From an uncultured Pelagibacteraceae bacterium (GTDB lineage: Bacteria > Pseudomonadota > Alphaproteobacteria > Pelagibacterales > Pelagibacteraceae), in the NCBI GenBank assembly GCA_902590915.1, contig CACIYQ010000003.1, positions 1 through 64,000 on the forward strand: a stretch of 64,000 nt of DNA, in the 5' to 3' direction. Below the pieces are notes generated by a model, which was given only the letters and a program-made list of their open reading frames with translations, was not told the origin of the DNA and searched no databases. Of this stretch, positions 8,397 through 18,258 are shown piece by piece (position 1 is the first letter of the stretch; each line of letters opens with the position of its first letter). A program made the translations under genes and the position numbers.

Positions 8397-9551
8397 ATGA
8401 CTAAAAGTAACCTAAAAGTAGTTAAATCTACTAAAGATCAAGAAGTGGACAATAAAGAGAAAAATAAAGCATTAGATGCTGCGATAGCTCAAATTACAGA
8501 TAATTTTGGAAAAGGTTCTGTAATGAGGCTTGGTGAAAAAAGAGCTATGGATATTGAGTCAATATCTACAGGATCATTAAGTTTAGATTTAGCTTTAGGA
8601 ATAGGTGGATTGCCTAAAGGAAGAATTGTTGAAGTTTATGGACCAGAGTCATCTGGAAAAACAACATTAGCATTACAAGTTGTTGCTGAAGCTCAAAAAG
8701 CTGGAGGAATTTGTGCGTTTGTTGATGCAGAGCATGCTTTAGATCCAGTTTATGCAAAAAAATTAGGTGTTAATACTGAAGAACTTTTAATTTCACAACC
8801 AGATGCGGGTGAGCAAGCTTTAGAAATTGCTGATACACTAGTAAAATCAGGCTCTATTTCAGTTATTGTTATTGACTCTGTTGCAGCTCTAACACCAAAA
8901 GCTGAAATCGAAGGAGAGATGGGAGATCATCATGTTGGTCTTCAATCAAGATTAATGAGTCAGGCTTTAAGAAAATTAACTGGTTCAATTTCTAACACAA
9001 ACACAATGATGATTTTCATTAACCAAATCAGAATGAAAATTGGAGTTATGTTTGGAAGTCCTGAAACAACATCAGGTGGAAATGCACTTAAATTTTATTC
9101 ATCAGTAAGAATGGACATTAGAAGAATTGGTGCCATTAAAGATAAAGACGAAATTATTGGTAACTCAACCAGAGTTAAAGTAGTTAAAAATAAAGTTGCT
9201 CCACCATTTAAAGTTGTAGAATTTGACTTAATGTATGGAAGAGGAATTAGCAAGATGGGAGAACTCGTCGATCTTGGTTCTAAAGCAGATATAATTGAAA
9301 AATCAGGAGCATGGTATGCTTACAAAGGAGAGAAAATTGGTCAAGGTAGAGAAAATGCTAAGACTTATTTAGCTCAAAATCCTCAAGTTGCTGCAGAAAT
9401 TGAAATGGCTATCAGAGAGAAAGCAGGAGTAATTTCTAAGAAAATAGAAGGAAACCCGCTTGATCCAGATAAGATTGAGAAAGAAAAGAAGGTAGCTGAA
9501 AAAGAAGAAGCTGAAAAAGTAGAAGCTACTCCTCCATCTAAAAAGAATTAA
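8397..9551 (+). CDS. recA: RecA recombinase
   Basis: Strand-exchange ATPase and SOS co-protease of 384 residues, slightly longer than E. coli RecA because of a charged N-terminal extension and a Lys/Glu-rich tail. Walker A is GPESSGKTT at 82-90, and [22 protein letters not shown] holds Walker B and the L1 region. The L2 loop region is [19 protein letters not shown]. The start is supported by AAAGAGGCAAAAA just upstream. Its promoter region carries an SOS-like box, and a strong stem-loop terminator follows the stop, so it is probably a single-gene unit. In this window its partner system is umuDC. Confidence 0.98.
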   Translation: MTKSNLKVVKSTKDQEVDNKEKNKALDAAIAQITDNFGKGSVMRLGEKRAMDIESISTGSLSLDLALGIGGLPKGRIVEVYGPESSGKTTLALQVVAEAQKAGGICAFVDAEHALDPVYAKKLGVNTEELLISQPDAGEQALEIADTLVKSGSISVIVIDSVAALTPKAEIEGEMGDHHVGLQSRLMSQALRKLTGSISNTNTMMIFINQIRMKIGVMFGSPETTSGGNALKFYSSVRMDIRRIGAIKDKDEIIGNSTRVKVVKNKVAPPFKVVEFDLMYGRGISKMGELVDLGSKADIIEKSGAWYAYKGEKIGQGRENAKTYLAQNPQVAAEIEMAIREKAGVISKKIEGNPLDPDKIEKEKKVAEKEEAEKVEATPPSKKN

Positions 9552-9571
9552 TAGGTCATCTTTATTAATAC

Positions 9572-9610
9572 AAAGGCGCTTAATTTAAGCGCCTTTCCCC
9601 CCCCTTTTTT
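9572..9610 (+). terminator. recA terminator: 12-bp stem followed by C8 and T6
   Basis: Bases 9572-9596 form a perfect inverted repeat around AAAGGCGCTTAA, realistically a 9-bp stem with a TAATTTA loop. The descending arm ends in TTT, followed by eight C (9597-9604) and six T (9605-9610). The position 20 bases after the recA stop supports intrinsic termination. The C run inside the U tract is unusual. Confidence 0.88.
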
Positions 9611-9655
9611 AAACAAAATTTTAATAAATCGGCAAAAATAATGTCATTTAAAAGT

Positions 9656-9661
9656 TATAAT
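9656..9661 (+). promoter_or_regulatory. Perfect TATAAT -10 hexamer for alaS
   Basis: TATAAT occurs in GTTATAATGAATAG about 115 bases before the alaS ATG. No good -35 is seen at the normal distance. If used, transcription would begin near 9668 and the leader would include the hairpins at 9669-9685 and 9697-9729. Confidence 0.45.
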
Positions 9662-9696
9662 GAATAGTTGATAAGTTTTTTATCATTATTCTCTTC

Positions 9697-9729
9697 CGGT
9701 TACAGGGCTTCCTAGGAAGCCCCTAGCCG
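9697..9729 (+). promoter_or_regulatory. Stable hairpin in the alaS 5' leader
   Basis: CGGTTA (9697-9702) pairs with TAGCCG (9724-9729) with one G-U wobble. Then, across a small CA/C internal loop, comes the 18-base perfect palindrome GGGCTTCCTAGGAAGCCC (9705-9722), a GC-rich stem with a CTAG loop. No T tract follows, so it is not a terminator. A weaker hairpin (TGATAA/TTATCA, 9669-9685) precedes it. It stands out in such AT-rich DNA and may be a leader control element. No known riboswitch class was recognised. Confidence 0.5.
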
Positions 9730-9776
9730 AGTATAAATGTATTTTACATAGATTAAAAAAGCTGTATTTTAAAAAT

Positions 9777-12443
9777 ATGGCTGACAAAACCTTAAATGAA
9801 ATAAGAAATACTTTTCTAAAGTATTTTGAAAAGAACGATCATAAGATTGTAGAGTCTAGCAATTTAGTTCCCAATAACGACCCTACATTGATGTTTGCCA
9901 ACTCTGGCATGGTTCAGTTTAAAAATGTATTCACAGGTTTAGAAAAAAGAGATTATCTAAGAGCAACTACTTCTCAAAAATGTGTAAGGGCAGGAGGAAA
10001 ACATAATGACCTTGAAAATGTTGGTTATACACCTCGTCATCACACTTTCTTTGAGATGTTAGGAAACTTTTCTTTTGGAGATTATTTTAAAGAACAAGCA
10101 ATTCACTATGCTTGGGATTTAATTACCAAAGATTTTGGTATTGATAAAGACCGGCTTTATGTAACGGTATTTCACGAAGATGATGAAGCCTTCAATTTTT
10201 GGAAGAAAATAGGGGGTTTTAGTGATGATCGAATAATTAGAATTGCTACATCTGATAATTTTTGGTCAATGGGTGAGACCGGCCCTTGTGGACCGTGTTC
10301 TGAAATATTTTTTGACCATGGAGATCATTTAGTTGGAGGATTACCTGGCTCAAAAGACGAGGACGGGGATCGATTTATTGAGATTTGGAATTTAGTCTTT
10401 ATGCAATATGAGCAAGTTACAAAAGATAAAAGAATTAATCTTCCAAAACCATCAGTTGATACTGGAATGGGATTGGAGAGAATAGCTGCTTTATTGCAAG
10501 GTTCGCATGATAACTATGAAACAGATCATTTTAAAAAAATAATTAGTTCAGCATCTGAAATTATAAAAGTTAAATCAGATAAATCTAATCTTGCAAGTTT
10601 CAGAGTAATTGCTGATCATTTAAGAGCAAGCTCTTTTTTAATTGCAGAAGGTGTTTTACCTTCTAATGAAGGAAGAGGATATGTGCTTAGAAGAATTATG
10701 AGAAGAGGGATGAGACATTCTCACTTATTAGGATCTAAGGAACCAGTTTTTTATAATTTGTTTGATACTCTTAAAAATGAAATGTCAGGAAATTATCCAG
10801 AACTTATAAGAGCTGAATCATTGATTAAAGAAACTTTAAGAATGGAAGAGGAAAAATTTTTAGTTCTACTTGATAGAGGAATTAAAATTTTAAATGATGA
10901 AATTTCTAAAATTGATAAAGTATTACCCGGTGAGGTGGCATTTAAATTATATGATACTTACGGATTTCCATTAGATCTTACTGAAGATATTTTAAGAAAT
11001 AAATCAATGTCCATTGATACAGATAAGTTTAAATCTTTGATGAAAGAAAGCAGAGAGCTTGCTAAAAAAAATTGGAAAGGTTCAGGGGATACTGCTGTTG
11101 AAGATATTTGGTTTGGGATTAAAGATAGATTAGAACCAACAGAATTTTTGGGTTATGAAACAAATCAAGCAGAAGGTGTTGTTTTGTCTTTGTTGAAAGA
11201 CAATAAGGAAGTTCATCAATTGAAAGAAAATGATGAAGGAATGATCATAGTAAACCAAACACCGTTTTATGGAGAGTCTGGAGGTCAAGTAGGGGATACT
11301 GGTGAGATTGTATCAAATGAATTTAAATTTGAGGTGACAGATGTTCAAAAAAAACTTGGGGACTTATTTGTGCATTATGGAAAAGTTATTAGTGGCTCAA
11401 TAAAGTTAAAAGACAGTGTTGAAATGAAGATAAATGTTGAAAGAAGGAATGATACTAGAGCTTATCATTCTGCAACTCATCTTTTACACGAATCTTTGAG
11501 AAGAGTATTAGGTAATCACGTAACCCAAAAAGGTTCTCTTGTAGAGCCTAGTAGACTGAGATTTGATTTTAGCCATATGAAACCTATTCAAAATGATGAA
11601 ATTAATAAAATAGAGAATTTTGTAAATAATATGGTTTCAAAAAAGTCAGATGTAAAAACTAGGTTAATGACACCAGATGAGGCTGTAGAAAACGGAGCTT
11701 TAGCTTTATTTGGTGAAAAATATGGCGACGAAGTGAGAGTGCTTTCTATGGGAGATGAAGATGGAAAGTATTTCTCCACAGAATTATGTGGTGGAACCCA
11801 TGTTAGAAATACTGGGGATATTGGAAAATTTAAAATAGTTAGCCAATCATCCATAGCTGCTGGTGTAAGAAGAATAGAGGCTTTACGAGAGAAACAATTA
11901 GAGAATTATTTGAAAAATAAAGAAAGACTTTCAGCAATATCCTCTGAAAAAGACGATGAAACCATTAAAGATTTAAGTGAACAAATCACCAAGCTTGGAG
12001 GGAAACCTAGCAAAGATCATTCAGATCAAAAAAATTTAATTAAAAATTTAACAAAACAATTAGAAACACTTTCTGTAAATTCAATTTTAAATGACAAATC
12101 AAAAAATATTATTAAAGACCAAGATATTAATGGAATAAAATTAAGACTTCAAAAAGTTGATGATCTTCCTCCTAAAGATTTAAGAAAATTGGTTGATCAA
12201 GGTAAAAAAGATTTATCTAAAGGTATTGTAGTAGTTTTTGCAAGCAAAGATGATAAAGTTGGAATAGCTGTTGGCGTAACAGACAGTTTAACAAATAAAT
12301 ATAATGCTGTTGAATTTGTTAAAATTGGTTCAGAGATCATTGGTGGTCAGGGTGGTGGAGGAAGAAAAGATTTTGCTCAAGCTGGTGGCCAGGATCAGTC
12401 AAAAATTGAAGATGCTTTTGAAAAACTTAAGGCTTTAATTTAA
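9777..12443 (+). CDS. alaS: Alanyl-tRNA synthetase
   Basis: Charges tRNA-Ala with alanine; full length at 888 residues. The class II catalytic domain is N-terminal ([34 protein letters not shown]). The editing domain carries the zinc-type motif HSATHLLH near 562-569 and the distal [14 protein letters not shown] near 663. The C-terminal C-Ala/DHHA1 region ends with [16 protein letters not shown]. The leader before it holds a GC-rich hairpin, which may control expression. Its last 9 bases overlap the end of icd on the opposite strand, so the two transcripts are complementary at their 3' ends. Confidence 0.98.
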   Translation: MADKTLNEIRNTFLKYFEKNDHKIVESSNLVPNNDPTLMFANSGMVQFKNVFTGLEKRDYLRATTSQKCVRAGGKHNDLENVGYTPRHHTFFEMLGNFSFGDYFKEQAIHYAWDLITKDFGIDKDRLYVTVFHEDDEAFNFWKKIGGFSDDRIIRIATSDNFWSMGETGPCGPCSEIFFDHGDHLVGGLPGSKDEDGDRFIEIWNLVFMQYEQVTKDKRINLPKPSVDTGMGLERIAALLQGSHDNYETDHFKKIISSASEIIKVKSDKSNLASFRVIADHLRASSFLIAEGVLPSNEGRGYVLRRIMRRGMRHSHLLGSKEPVFYNLFDTLKNEMSGNYPELIRAESLIKETLRMEEEKFLVLLDRGIKILNDEISKIDKVLPGEVAFKLYDTYGFPLDLTEDILRNKSMSIDTDKFKSLMKESRELAKKNWKGSGDTAVEDIWFGIKDRLEPTEFLGYETNQAEGVVLSLLKDNKEVHQLKENDEGMIIVNQTPFYGESGGQVGDTGEIVSNEFKFEVTDVQKKLGDLFVHYGKVISGSIKLKDSVEMKINVERRNDTRAYHSATHLLHESLRRVLGNHVTQKGSLVEPSRLRFDFSHMKPIQNDEINKIENFVNNMVSKKSDVKTRLMTPDEAVENGALALFGEKYGDEVRVLSMGDEDGKYFSTELCGGTHVRNTGDIGKFKIVSQSSIAAGVRRIEALREKQLENYLKNKERLSAISSEKDDETIKDLSEQITKLGGKPSKDHSDQKNLIKNLTKQLETLSVNSILNDKSKNIIKDQDINGIKLRLQKVDDLPPKDLRKLVDQGKKDLSKGIVVVFASKDDKVGIAVGVTDSLTNKYNAVEFVKIGSEIIGGQGGGGRKDFAQAGGQDQSKIEDAFEKLKALI

Positions 12444-13649
12444 TTTCGCTTTTAGGTTGCCATCAATTTCATCTAAAAATTGATTAGTCGTTAAGTATTT
12501 GCTGGAAGGACCAATTAGTATTGCTAAATCTTTTGTCATAGCTCCGTTTTCAACACACTCTATACAAACTTTTTCAATTGTTTGAGCAAATTTAATTAAC
12601 TCATCGTTACCATCAAGTTTTCCTCGGTGAGCTAATCCTCTAGTCCAAGCAAAGATAGATGCAATAGGATTTGTTGAAGTCTCTTTACCTTGTTGATGCA
12701 TCCTATAATGTCTTGTCACCGTTCCATGAGCAGCTTCTGCTTCCATAACTTTTCCATCTGGTGTTAAAAGAGTACTAGTCATTAAACCCAGTGAACCATA
12801 GCCTTGAGCCATAGTATCAGACTGCACATCACCATCATAATTTTTACAAGCCCAAATATATTTACCACTCCATTTCATCGCACACGCAACCATATCATCA
12901 ATTAATCTATGTTCGTAAGTAAGATTATTTTTTTCAAACTCATCTTTGTATTCTTTCTCAAATATTTCTTGAAAAATATCTTTAAATCTACCATCGTATT
13001 GTTTTAGAATTGTATTTTTTGTAGACATGTAAACTGGCCATTTTTTAATAAGGCCATAACTAAAACAAGATCTTGCAAAATCCTCAATAGATTTATCTAA
13101 GTTATACATAGAAAGTGCTACGCCAGGACCAGTGAAGTTGAAAACCTCATATTTTATTTCATCTTTACCGTCTTCAGATGTCCACTTAACTTCCATTTTT
13201 CCTTTACCAGGAACTTTAAAATCAGTTGCTCTGTACTGATCTCCAAAAGCATGTCTTCCTATAATCACTGGATCTGTCCAAGAAGGAACAAGTTTTGGTA
13301 TATTTTTACATATTATTGGTTCTCTAAAAACTGTGCCACCAATAATATTTCTTATGGTTCCATTAGGAGATCGCCACATTTTTTTTAAATCAAACTCCTC
13401 AACTCTAGCTTCATCTGGTGTAATAGTTGCACACTTAATTCCAACACCAATTTTTTTTATAGCATTAGCAGAGTCTATAGTTATTTGATCATCTGTATTG
13501 TCTCTACTTTTCATGCCTAAATCGTAGTATTCAATGCCTAAGTCGATATAAGGTAAAATGAGTTTTTTTTTAATAAACTCCCATATAATCCGAGTCATTT
13601 CGTCACCATCTAGCTCAACAACTGGATTATTAACCTTGATTTTACTCAT
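12435..13649 (-). CDS. icd: NADP-dependent isocitrate dehydrogenase
   Basis: TCA-cycle enzyme converting isocitrate to 2-oxoglutarate with NADPH formation. The frame is open further upstream, but the family begins [20 protein letters not shown], so the ATG at 13649 is chosen, giving 404 residues. This is the eukaryote-like homodimeric type: [20 protein letters not shown] binds substrate, [15 protein letters not shown] is typical, and [12 protein letters not shown] binds NADP. It is convergent with alaS with a 9-base overlap and divergent from psd. It links to the island downstream, whose products could enter the cycle at cis-aconitate or isocitrate. Confidence 0.97.
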   Translation of the reverse strand: MSKIKVNNPVVELDGDEMTRIIWEFIKKKLILPYIDLGIEYYDLGMKSRDNTDDQITIDSANAIKKIGVGIKCATITPDEARVEEFDLKKMWRSPNGTIRNIIGGTVFREPIICKNIPKLVPSWTDPVIIGRHAFGDQYRATDFKVPGKGKMEVKWTSEDGKDEIKYEVFNFTGPGVALSMYNLDKSIEDFARSCFSYGLIKKWPVYMSTKNTILKQYDGRFKDIFQEIFEKEYKDEFEKNNLTYEHRLIDDMVACAMKWSGKYIWACKNYDGDVQSDTMAQGYGSLGLMTSTLLTPDGKVMEAEAAHGTVTRHYRMHQQGKETSTNPIASIFAWTRGLAHRGKLDGNDELIKFAQTIEKVCIECVENGAMTKDLAILIGPSSKYLTTNQFLDEIDGNLKAKLN

Positions 13650-13727
13650 TAAAATATTTTTTTCGTTATTAATTGAATTTGCATGGTTTATATACATATT
13701 AATCCAAAATTAGCAATTAGTAGAATT

Positions 13728-14375
13728 ATGTTTAGCAAGATATTTCCAAAGATCCATACGGAGGGATATAAGTTTTTAGTTATAGCAGCTTTCATAACTA
13801 TAATTTTATTCATAGTAAATAATTTCCTAGGTCTGATTGGATTGATATTAACAATTTGGGTTTATTATTTTTTTAGAGACCCCGAAAGAGTAATTATAGG
13901 AAATGATGATTATCTTGTAAGCCCAGCCGATGGAGAGATAATAAAAGTTGAGGAAGTTGACGGCCCAAAGGAAGTTGGTCTTGAAAATAAAACATTTAAA
14001 AAGATTAGCATTTTTATGAATGTTTTTGATTGTCACGTAAACAGAACACCATGCTCTGGTAAAATTGAGGAAATTTTATATAAACCAGGAAAATTTTTAA
14101 ACGCTTCTTTAGATAAAGCGAGCGAAGATAATGAGAGAAATTATTATAAAATAACAGATAAACATGGCAATGACATTGTTGTAGTTCAAATTGCAGGTCT
14201 TGTGGCAAGGAGAATTGTGTGTGAAACAGATAAGGATCAAGAACTTCATCAAGGTGATAGAATTGGAATGATAAGATTTGGAAGTAGAGCAGATGTTTAC
14301 TACGAGAATTATGAGCCATTGGTTAAAGTTGGTCAAACAGCTATTTCTGGAGAAACTTTATTAGCTAAGAAATAA
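13728..14375 (+). CDS. psd: Phosphatidylserine decarboxylase (short, self-processing)
   Basis: Makes phosphatidylethanolamine from phosphatidylserine at the inner membrane. Start MFSKIFPKIHTEGYK at 13728 gives 215 residues, the compact form usual in alphaproteobacteria. The frame extends 15 codons upstream, but those do not look conserved. Hydrophobic segments fill residues 15-50. SPADGEIIKVEEV and FMNVFDCHVNRTPCSG are conserved, and RFGSRADVYY near residue 185 is the FGS processing site that creates the pyruvoyl group. It is followed after 2 bases by pssA, which makes its substrate. Confidence 0.95.
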   Translation: MFSKIFPKIHTEGYKFLVIAAFITIILFIVNNFLGLIGLILTIWVYYFFRDPERVIIGNDDYLVSPADGEIIKVEEVDGPKEVGLENKTFKKISIFMNVFDCHVNRTPCSGKIEEILYKPGKFLNASLDKASEDNERNYYKITDKHGNDIVVVQIAGLVARRIVCETDKDQELHQGDRIGMIRFGSRADVYYENYEPLVKVGQTAISGETLLAKK

Positions 14376-14377
14376 TT

Positions 14378-15184
14378 ATGCAACAACCTAAAAACAATTT
14401 TAAAATTGTTCCAAGCAAAAAAAATGCAAGAGTAATTTTACCCAATATGCTTACTCTAATAGGTGTATGTATTGGTTTGACATCAATTAGATTTGCTTTA
14501 GATGGAAGTTTTGAATTTGCAATTATTGCTATAATTTTAGCTGCTATTATTGATGGTTTAGATGGAAGAATTGCAAGATTAATAAAAGGAACATCTAAAG
14601 TTGGAAAAGAATTAGACTCACTAACTGATATGATTAGTTTTGGAGTGGCTCCAGCATTTATAATGTATTTTTGGAGTTTGAATACTCTTGGAAGATTTGG
14701 TTGGTTAATTTGTCTAATTTATGTGATTTGTGTGGCCTTAAGACTTGCTAGATTTAATGTTAACTCAGGTCAAGAACCTTCATGGAGAGATAATTTTTTT
14801 GAGGGGGTTCCCTCACCAGCAGGTGGAATTTTGGTTTTAACGCCTTTGATAATTAGTCTATCTAATTTTAACCTTTTTGAAATAAATTATAATGTAATTG
14901 TCCCAATTTTTTTCATCACTACTTCGTTACTTCTTATAAGTAAAGTTCCAAGCTATTCATTTAAAAAGATTGTTATTCAAAGAAAAACAACAATTTTTTT
15001 ACTATTTGGAATAGTTCTATTCTTTGGTTTTCTATTAATTTATCCGTTTGATATTATAGCATTAAGTTCAATGATTTATTTAACTTTGCTTCCTTTGAGC
15101 TATATCCATTATCAAAAACTGAAAAAGAAGAATGATGATCAAAAGTTTATAGACGAGGATGATGATCTTGAAGATATATTGTAA
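14378..15184 (+). CDS. pssA: Phosphatidylserine synthase (CDP-alcohol phosphatidyltransferase)
   Basis: A 268-residue membrane enzyme joining CDP-diacylglycerol to serine. The catalytic motif fits exactly: Asp62-Gly63, Ala66-Arg67, Gly76, Asp80 and Asp84 in the D-G-x2-A-R-x8-G-x3-D-x3-D pattern. About seven or eight membrane segments follow. The tail is acidic (EDDDLEDIL). The psd-pssA pair completes phosphatidylethanolamine synthesis. Its stop overlaps the next ATG by one base (TAATG), suggesting the glycosyltransferase-like gene is co-translated. Confidence 0.95.
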   Translation: MQQPKNNFKIVPSKKNARVILPNMLTLIGVCIGLTSIRFALDGSFEFAIIAIILAAIIDGLDGRIARLIKGTSKVGKELDSLTDMISFGVAPAFIMYFWSLNTLGRFGWLICLIYVICVALRLARFNVNSGQEPSWRDNFFEGVPSPAGGILVLTPLIISLSNFNLFEINYNVIVPIFFITTSLLLISKVPSYSFKKIVIQRKTTIFLLFGIVLFFGFLLIYPFDIIALSSMIYLTLLPLSYIHYQKLKKKNDDQKFIDEDDDLEDIL

Positions 15185-16095
15185 TGAAAAAAAATGTCAT
15201 TGTCTCCCTAGCAGACACTAATTATTATCCTTTATTAGATGAGTTGATTAATTCAATAAAAAGGTTTGAAAATAGCCATGAAATCGCAATTTGTATTTTA
15301 GATGCAGGCTTAACTGATGAACAAAAGAAAAATTTGTTATCAAAAGTGGATGAAATAAAACAAGCAGAATGGGACATCCAAGTTCCTGACAGCAAAATAA
15401 AAGGGCGTGAATGGTTAAAAAGTCAAGTTTCTAGAGCATTCCTCCCAAAATATTTCCCAAACTACAATAAATATCTTTGGATAGATTGTGATGCTTGGGT
15501 AAATGATTGGAAGGCTGTTGAACTTTATTTTAAAGCGTGTGATGACAGTAAGCTCGGTATTACTCAAACTATAGGACCTGGGTATAAAATAACTTCCAAA
15601 GTAAATTGGATTTTTGGTAAGCTTGCACTTGTTAAATCGCAAAATTTTAAGCACGCTGTTAAATCTAAAATTAGCTATGATAAAGCAAGGAAGTTAGCAT
15701 TTGCTCCACATATTAATATTGGAGTTTTTTCTTTGGAAAAAGAGTCTTCAATTTGGAAAGTCTGGCAAGGAAATTTAATACAGACTTTAAAGTCAGGAGA
15801 AATTTTTGGATCTGAACAACTAGCAATGAATATGTCTGTTTATATAGATAATGTTATTACTGAATTCTTGCCATTAAACTGTAATTGGATAACGAGCAAC
15901 CTTTTACCAAAGTTCGATGAAGAGAATAATACTTTTGTAGAACCATATTTGCCAAATAGTAGAATAGGTATCATGCACCTTGCGGCTGGAATTTGGAAAG
16001 ATAATAAAGATATGAGATTGAACAAAGAAATTGAAATAGATATTCAAACTATTCAAGGAAAAAGTGTTAATAAAAGTTTAAGATTTAATAATTAA
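15184..16095 (+). CDS. GT8-like glycosyltransferase
   Basis: A 303-residue GT-A-fold protein. It starts NVIVSLADTNYYPLLDELINS and has a DxD-type motif in YLWIDCDAWVND (Asp101-Cys-Asp103), the metal/nucleotide site of family 8-like transferases. No signal peptide or membrane segment is apparent, so it should act in the cytoplasm, probably on a nucleotide-sugar donor. It is translationally coupled to pssA and directly followed by rlmE. The acceptor is unknown; lipid or surface glycan is a guess from the neighbouring lipid genes. Confidence 0.6.
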   Translation: MKKNVIVSLADTNYYPLLDELINSIKRFENSHEIAICILDAGLTDEQKKNLLSKVDEIKQAEWDIQVPDSKIKGREWLKSQVSRAFLPKYFPNYNKYLWIDCDAWVNDWKAVELYFKACDDSKLGITQTIGPGYKITSKVNWIFGKLALVKSQNFKHAVKSKISYDKARKLAFAPHINIGVFSLEKESSIWKVWQGNLIQTLKSGEIFGSEQLAMNMSVYIDNVITEFLPLNCNWITSNLLPKFDEENNTFVEPYLPNSRIGIMHLAAGIWKDNKDMRLNKEIEIDIQTIQGKSVNKSLRFNN

Positions 16096-16707
16096 TTGAA
16101 AAAAAATAAAACTTCAAAAAATTGGGTTAATAAACAAAGAAGAGATATTTATGTTAGACAATCTAAAGTTGATGGATACAGGGCTAGATCAGCATATAAA
16201 TTAATAGAGATTAATGAGAAATTTAAAATATTTAAAGGTGGTTTGTGCGTTGTGGATATTGGGGCAGCACCAGGTAGCTGGTCTCAATATGCTTCAAAGC
16301 TAATAAAAAATGGAAAATTGATCTCAATAGACTTAAAAAAAATGGAGACAATTGGAACTAGTATTCAAATTCAGGGTGATTTTACAAAGAATAAAATCCA
16401 AGATGAAATTAAAAAAAATCTTAATAACAAAGCTGATGTGGTAATGTCTGATATGGCTGTAAATACCACAGGTATTAAAAATATTGATTCAATTCAAACA
16501 GGAGAGCTGTGTAAAGAAGCAATGATATTTGCAAAAGATATCATTAAAAATGATGGTTTCTTCATCTCAAAAATATTTATGGGAGGAACATTTAATGAAA
16601 TAATTACTGAAGGTAAAAAAAATTTTAAAGAAGTTAAGGTTTTTAAACCAAAATCAAGTCGCAAAGATTCCAAAGAGAGCTTTATAATTTGTAGAAAAAT
16701 TAGATAG
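16096..16707 (+). CDS. rlmE: 23S rRNA 2'-O-ribose methyltransferase RlmE (FtsJ/RrmJ)
   Basis: Methylates the 2'-OH of U2552 (E. coli numbering) in the ribosomal A-loop using SAM. At 203 residues it is normal length. VVDIGAAPGSWSQ is the SAM-binding loop, and the catalytic Lys-Asp-Lys residues are visible: Lys35 in SAYKL, Asp119 in MSDMAVNTTG and Lys159 in FISKIF. The only reasonable start is the TTG directly after the previous stop codon, since the next ATG would remove the catalytic Lys35. TTG start and zero spacing imply coupling with the upstream gene. Confidence 0.95.
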   Translation: MKKNKTSKNWVNKQRRDIYVRQSKVDGYRARSAYKLIEINEKFKIFKGGLCVVDIGAAPGSWSQYASKLIKNGKLISIDLKKMETIGTSIQIQGDFTKNKIQDEIKKNLNNKADVVMSDMAVNTTGIKNIDSIQTGELCKEAMIFAKDIIKNDGFFISKIFMGGTFNEIITEGKKNFKEVKVFKPKSSRKDSKESFIICRKIR

Positions 16708-16744
16708 AGACTTTTAATTTAAAAGGAATCGTATATAAAAGATT

Positions 16745-17821
16745 ATGGTTCCTATAAAAGAAGCACTTACCTTTGATGACGTTACTCTAGCGCCAAATTA
16801 TTCAACAATAATGCCTTCTGAGGTTGATACAAGTGTATTATTAACAAATCATCTAAAGCTAAAAGTTCCACTTTTGTCGTCAGCAATGGATACCGTTACT
16901 GAGAGTAAAATGGCTATAGCATTAGCAAAAGCAGGTGGTATTGGAGTAATCCATCGTAATCTAAATATCAACCAACAAGTTTTAGAGATTAGAAAAGTAA
17001 AAAAACTTTCTTTAAAAGTTGGAGCAGCAATAGGAGCGTCTGAAAAAGAGTTTGTTAGAGCTAAACAAATCATTAAAGAGGGTGTAGATCTAATTGTAGT
17101 AGACACTGCCCATGGTCATACCAAAAAAGTTGGTGAAATAATTAAATATGTAAAAAAAATTAAAAAAAATAAGATAGCTTTATGTGCTGGTAATATTGCA
17201 ACCCCACAGGCTGCAAAATTTTTAATCAAATTAGGAGTTGACATTATTAAAGTTGGAATTGGACCTGGATCTATTTGCACAACAAGATTGGTGGCTGGAA
17301 TTGGAGTTCCACAATTAAGTGCAATTTTATCAGTAAGAAATGGAATTAAAAATAAAAAAGTAAAAATAATTTCAGACGGAGGAATTAAATATTCTGGTGA
17401 TTTAGCAAAGGCATTTGCTGCAGGTGCAGACGCAGTAATGATAGGATCTTTGTTTGCTGGAACAAACGAAACTCCAGGAAAGTTAATTAAAAAAAATGGC
17501 AAATTATATAAAAGTTTTCGCGGCATGGGATCGGTTGGAGCTATGAATAAAGGTTCAGCAGATAGATATTTCCAAAAAAAACAAAAAGATGTGTCCAAAT
17601 ATGTAGCAGAGGGTGTTGAAGGATATGTTAAATACAAAGGAGATGTAGGTAGTATAATTTATAAATTAGTTGGAGGCTTAAGATCATCTATGGGATATCT
17701 AGGTTCAAAAAATATCACAAGACTTAGAGTCAAACCTAATTTTGTTAAAATCACAAAAGCTGGTTTTTATGAAAGTATGGTTCACAATGTCGATGTGGTA
17801 AAAAATGATAGTAAATATTAA
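16745..17821 (+). CDS. guaB: IMP dehydrogenase lacking the CBS (Bateman) module
   Basis: Oxidises IMP to XMP, the first committed step to GMP. The catalytic barrel is complete: FDDVTLAPNYS, SSAMDTVTES, VVDTAHGH, the loop GPGSICTTR with catalytic Cys178, and the flap KGSADRYFQ. The protein has only 358 residues against about 488 in E. coli. The two CBS domains normally inserted after about residue 88 are absent: the chain passes directly from EIRKVKKLSL to KVGAAIG. The reading frame is intact, so this looks like a natural CBS-free form rather than damage. GMP reductase is less likely because of the IMPDH-type flap. It sits in a guaB-TPR-guaA operon. Confidence 0.95.
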   Translation: MVPIKEALTFDDVTLAPNYSTIMPSEVDTSVLLTNHLKLKVPLLSSAMDTVTESKMAIALAKAGGIGVIHRNLNINQQVLEIRKVKKLSLKVGAAIGASEKEFVRAKQIIKEGVDLIVVDTAHGHTKKVGEIIKYVKKIKKNKIALCAGNIATPQAAKFLIKLGVDIIKVGIGPGSICTTRLVAGIGVPQLSAILSVRNGIKNKKVKIISDGGIKYSGDLAKAFAAGADAVMIGSLFAGTNETPGKLIKKNGKLYKSFRGMGSVGAMNKGSADRYFQKKQKDVSKYVAEGVEGYVKYKGDVGSIIYKLVGGLRSSMGYLGSKNITRLRVKPNFVKITKAGFYESMVHNVDVVKNDSKY

Positions 17822-18258
17822 TGTTTAGAATTCTCAAAATAACTATAGTTTCAATTACACTTTTATTTGTGAAATCATTATCTTTTAGTAACGATAATTT
17901 TTTCAATGAAGCATTAAAATTTTATGAAAACGAAAAGTATGATGATGCAAGATTTTTGTTTGAAAGAAATATAGTTTATAACCCTAAAGATGCGACCTCA
18001 TATCTATATTTAGCTAAAATATATAATCATGAGAAAAATCAGAGAAAAGAGGAACATAACTTAGAAACAGCATTATTAATCGAACCAGATAATGAAGAGG
18101 CTATATTAATGATGATGAAAATATCTGTTGAAAAATCTAACTATGACAAGGTTAAAAATCTTTCAAAAATATTCTCAAAAGTTTGTAAGAAATTGTGCGA
18201 TGAAAATAAAAATATAGAAGAGTCATTAAAAAATATAGATCCCAAAAATGAGTCTTGA
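17821..18258 (+). CDS. Small exported TPR-repeat protein between guaB and guaA
   Basis: A 145-residue protein with a hydrophobic N-terminal segment ([20 protein letters not shown]) that looks like a signal peptide or anchor. It is followed by about two tetratricopeptide-like helix pairs: [20 protein letters not shown], and [16 protein letters not shown] with [15 protein letters not shown]. It should act as a periplasmic or membrane-tethered binding scaffold. Its ATG overlaps the guaB stop (TAATG), and its last 11 bases overlap the guaA start, so translation of all three appears linked. A functional tie to purine synthesis is not evident. Confidence 0.7.
   Translation: MFRILKITIVSITLLFVKSLSFSNDNFFNEALKFYENEKYDDARFLFERNIVYNPKDATSYLYLAKIYNHEKNQRKEEHNLETALLIEPDNEEAILMMMKISVEKSNYDKVKNLSKIFSKVCKKLCDENKNIEESLKNIDPKNES

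Noticed and set aside
13848-14336. Several open frames on the minus strand opposite psd
   Set aside because: They are antisense shadows of a clearly conserved gene, with no family resemblance and no ribosome sites.
17116-17637. 173-codon minus-strand frame opposite guaB
   Set aside because: It lies wholly within the guaB catalytic barrel, and its composition (Pro/Phe/Ile-rich) is that expected from a reverse reading of AT-rich code.
16745-17821. Idea that guaB is truncated or frameshifted
   Set aside because: Both barrel halves are in one intact frame and join exactly where CBS domains are inserted in other IMPDHs, so it is a compact form, not a broken gene.
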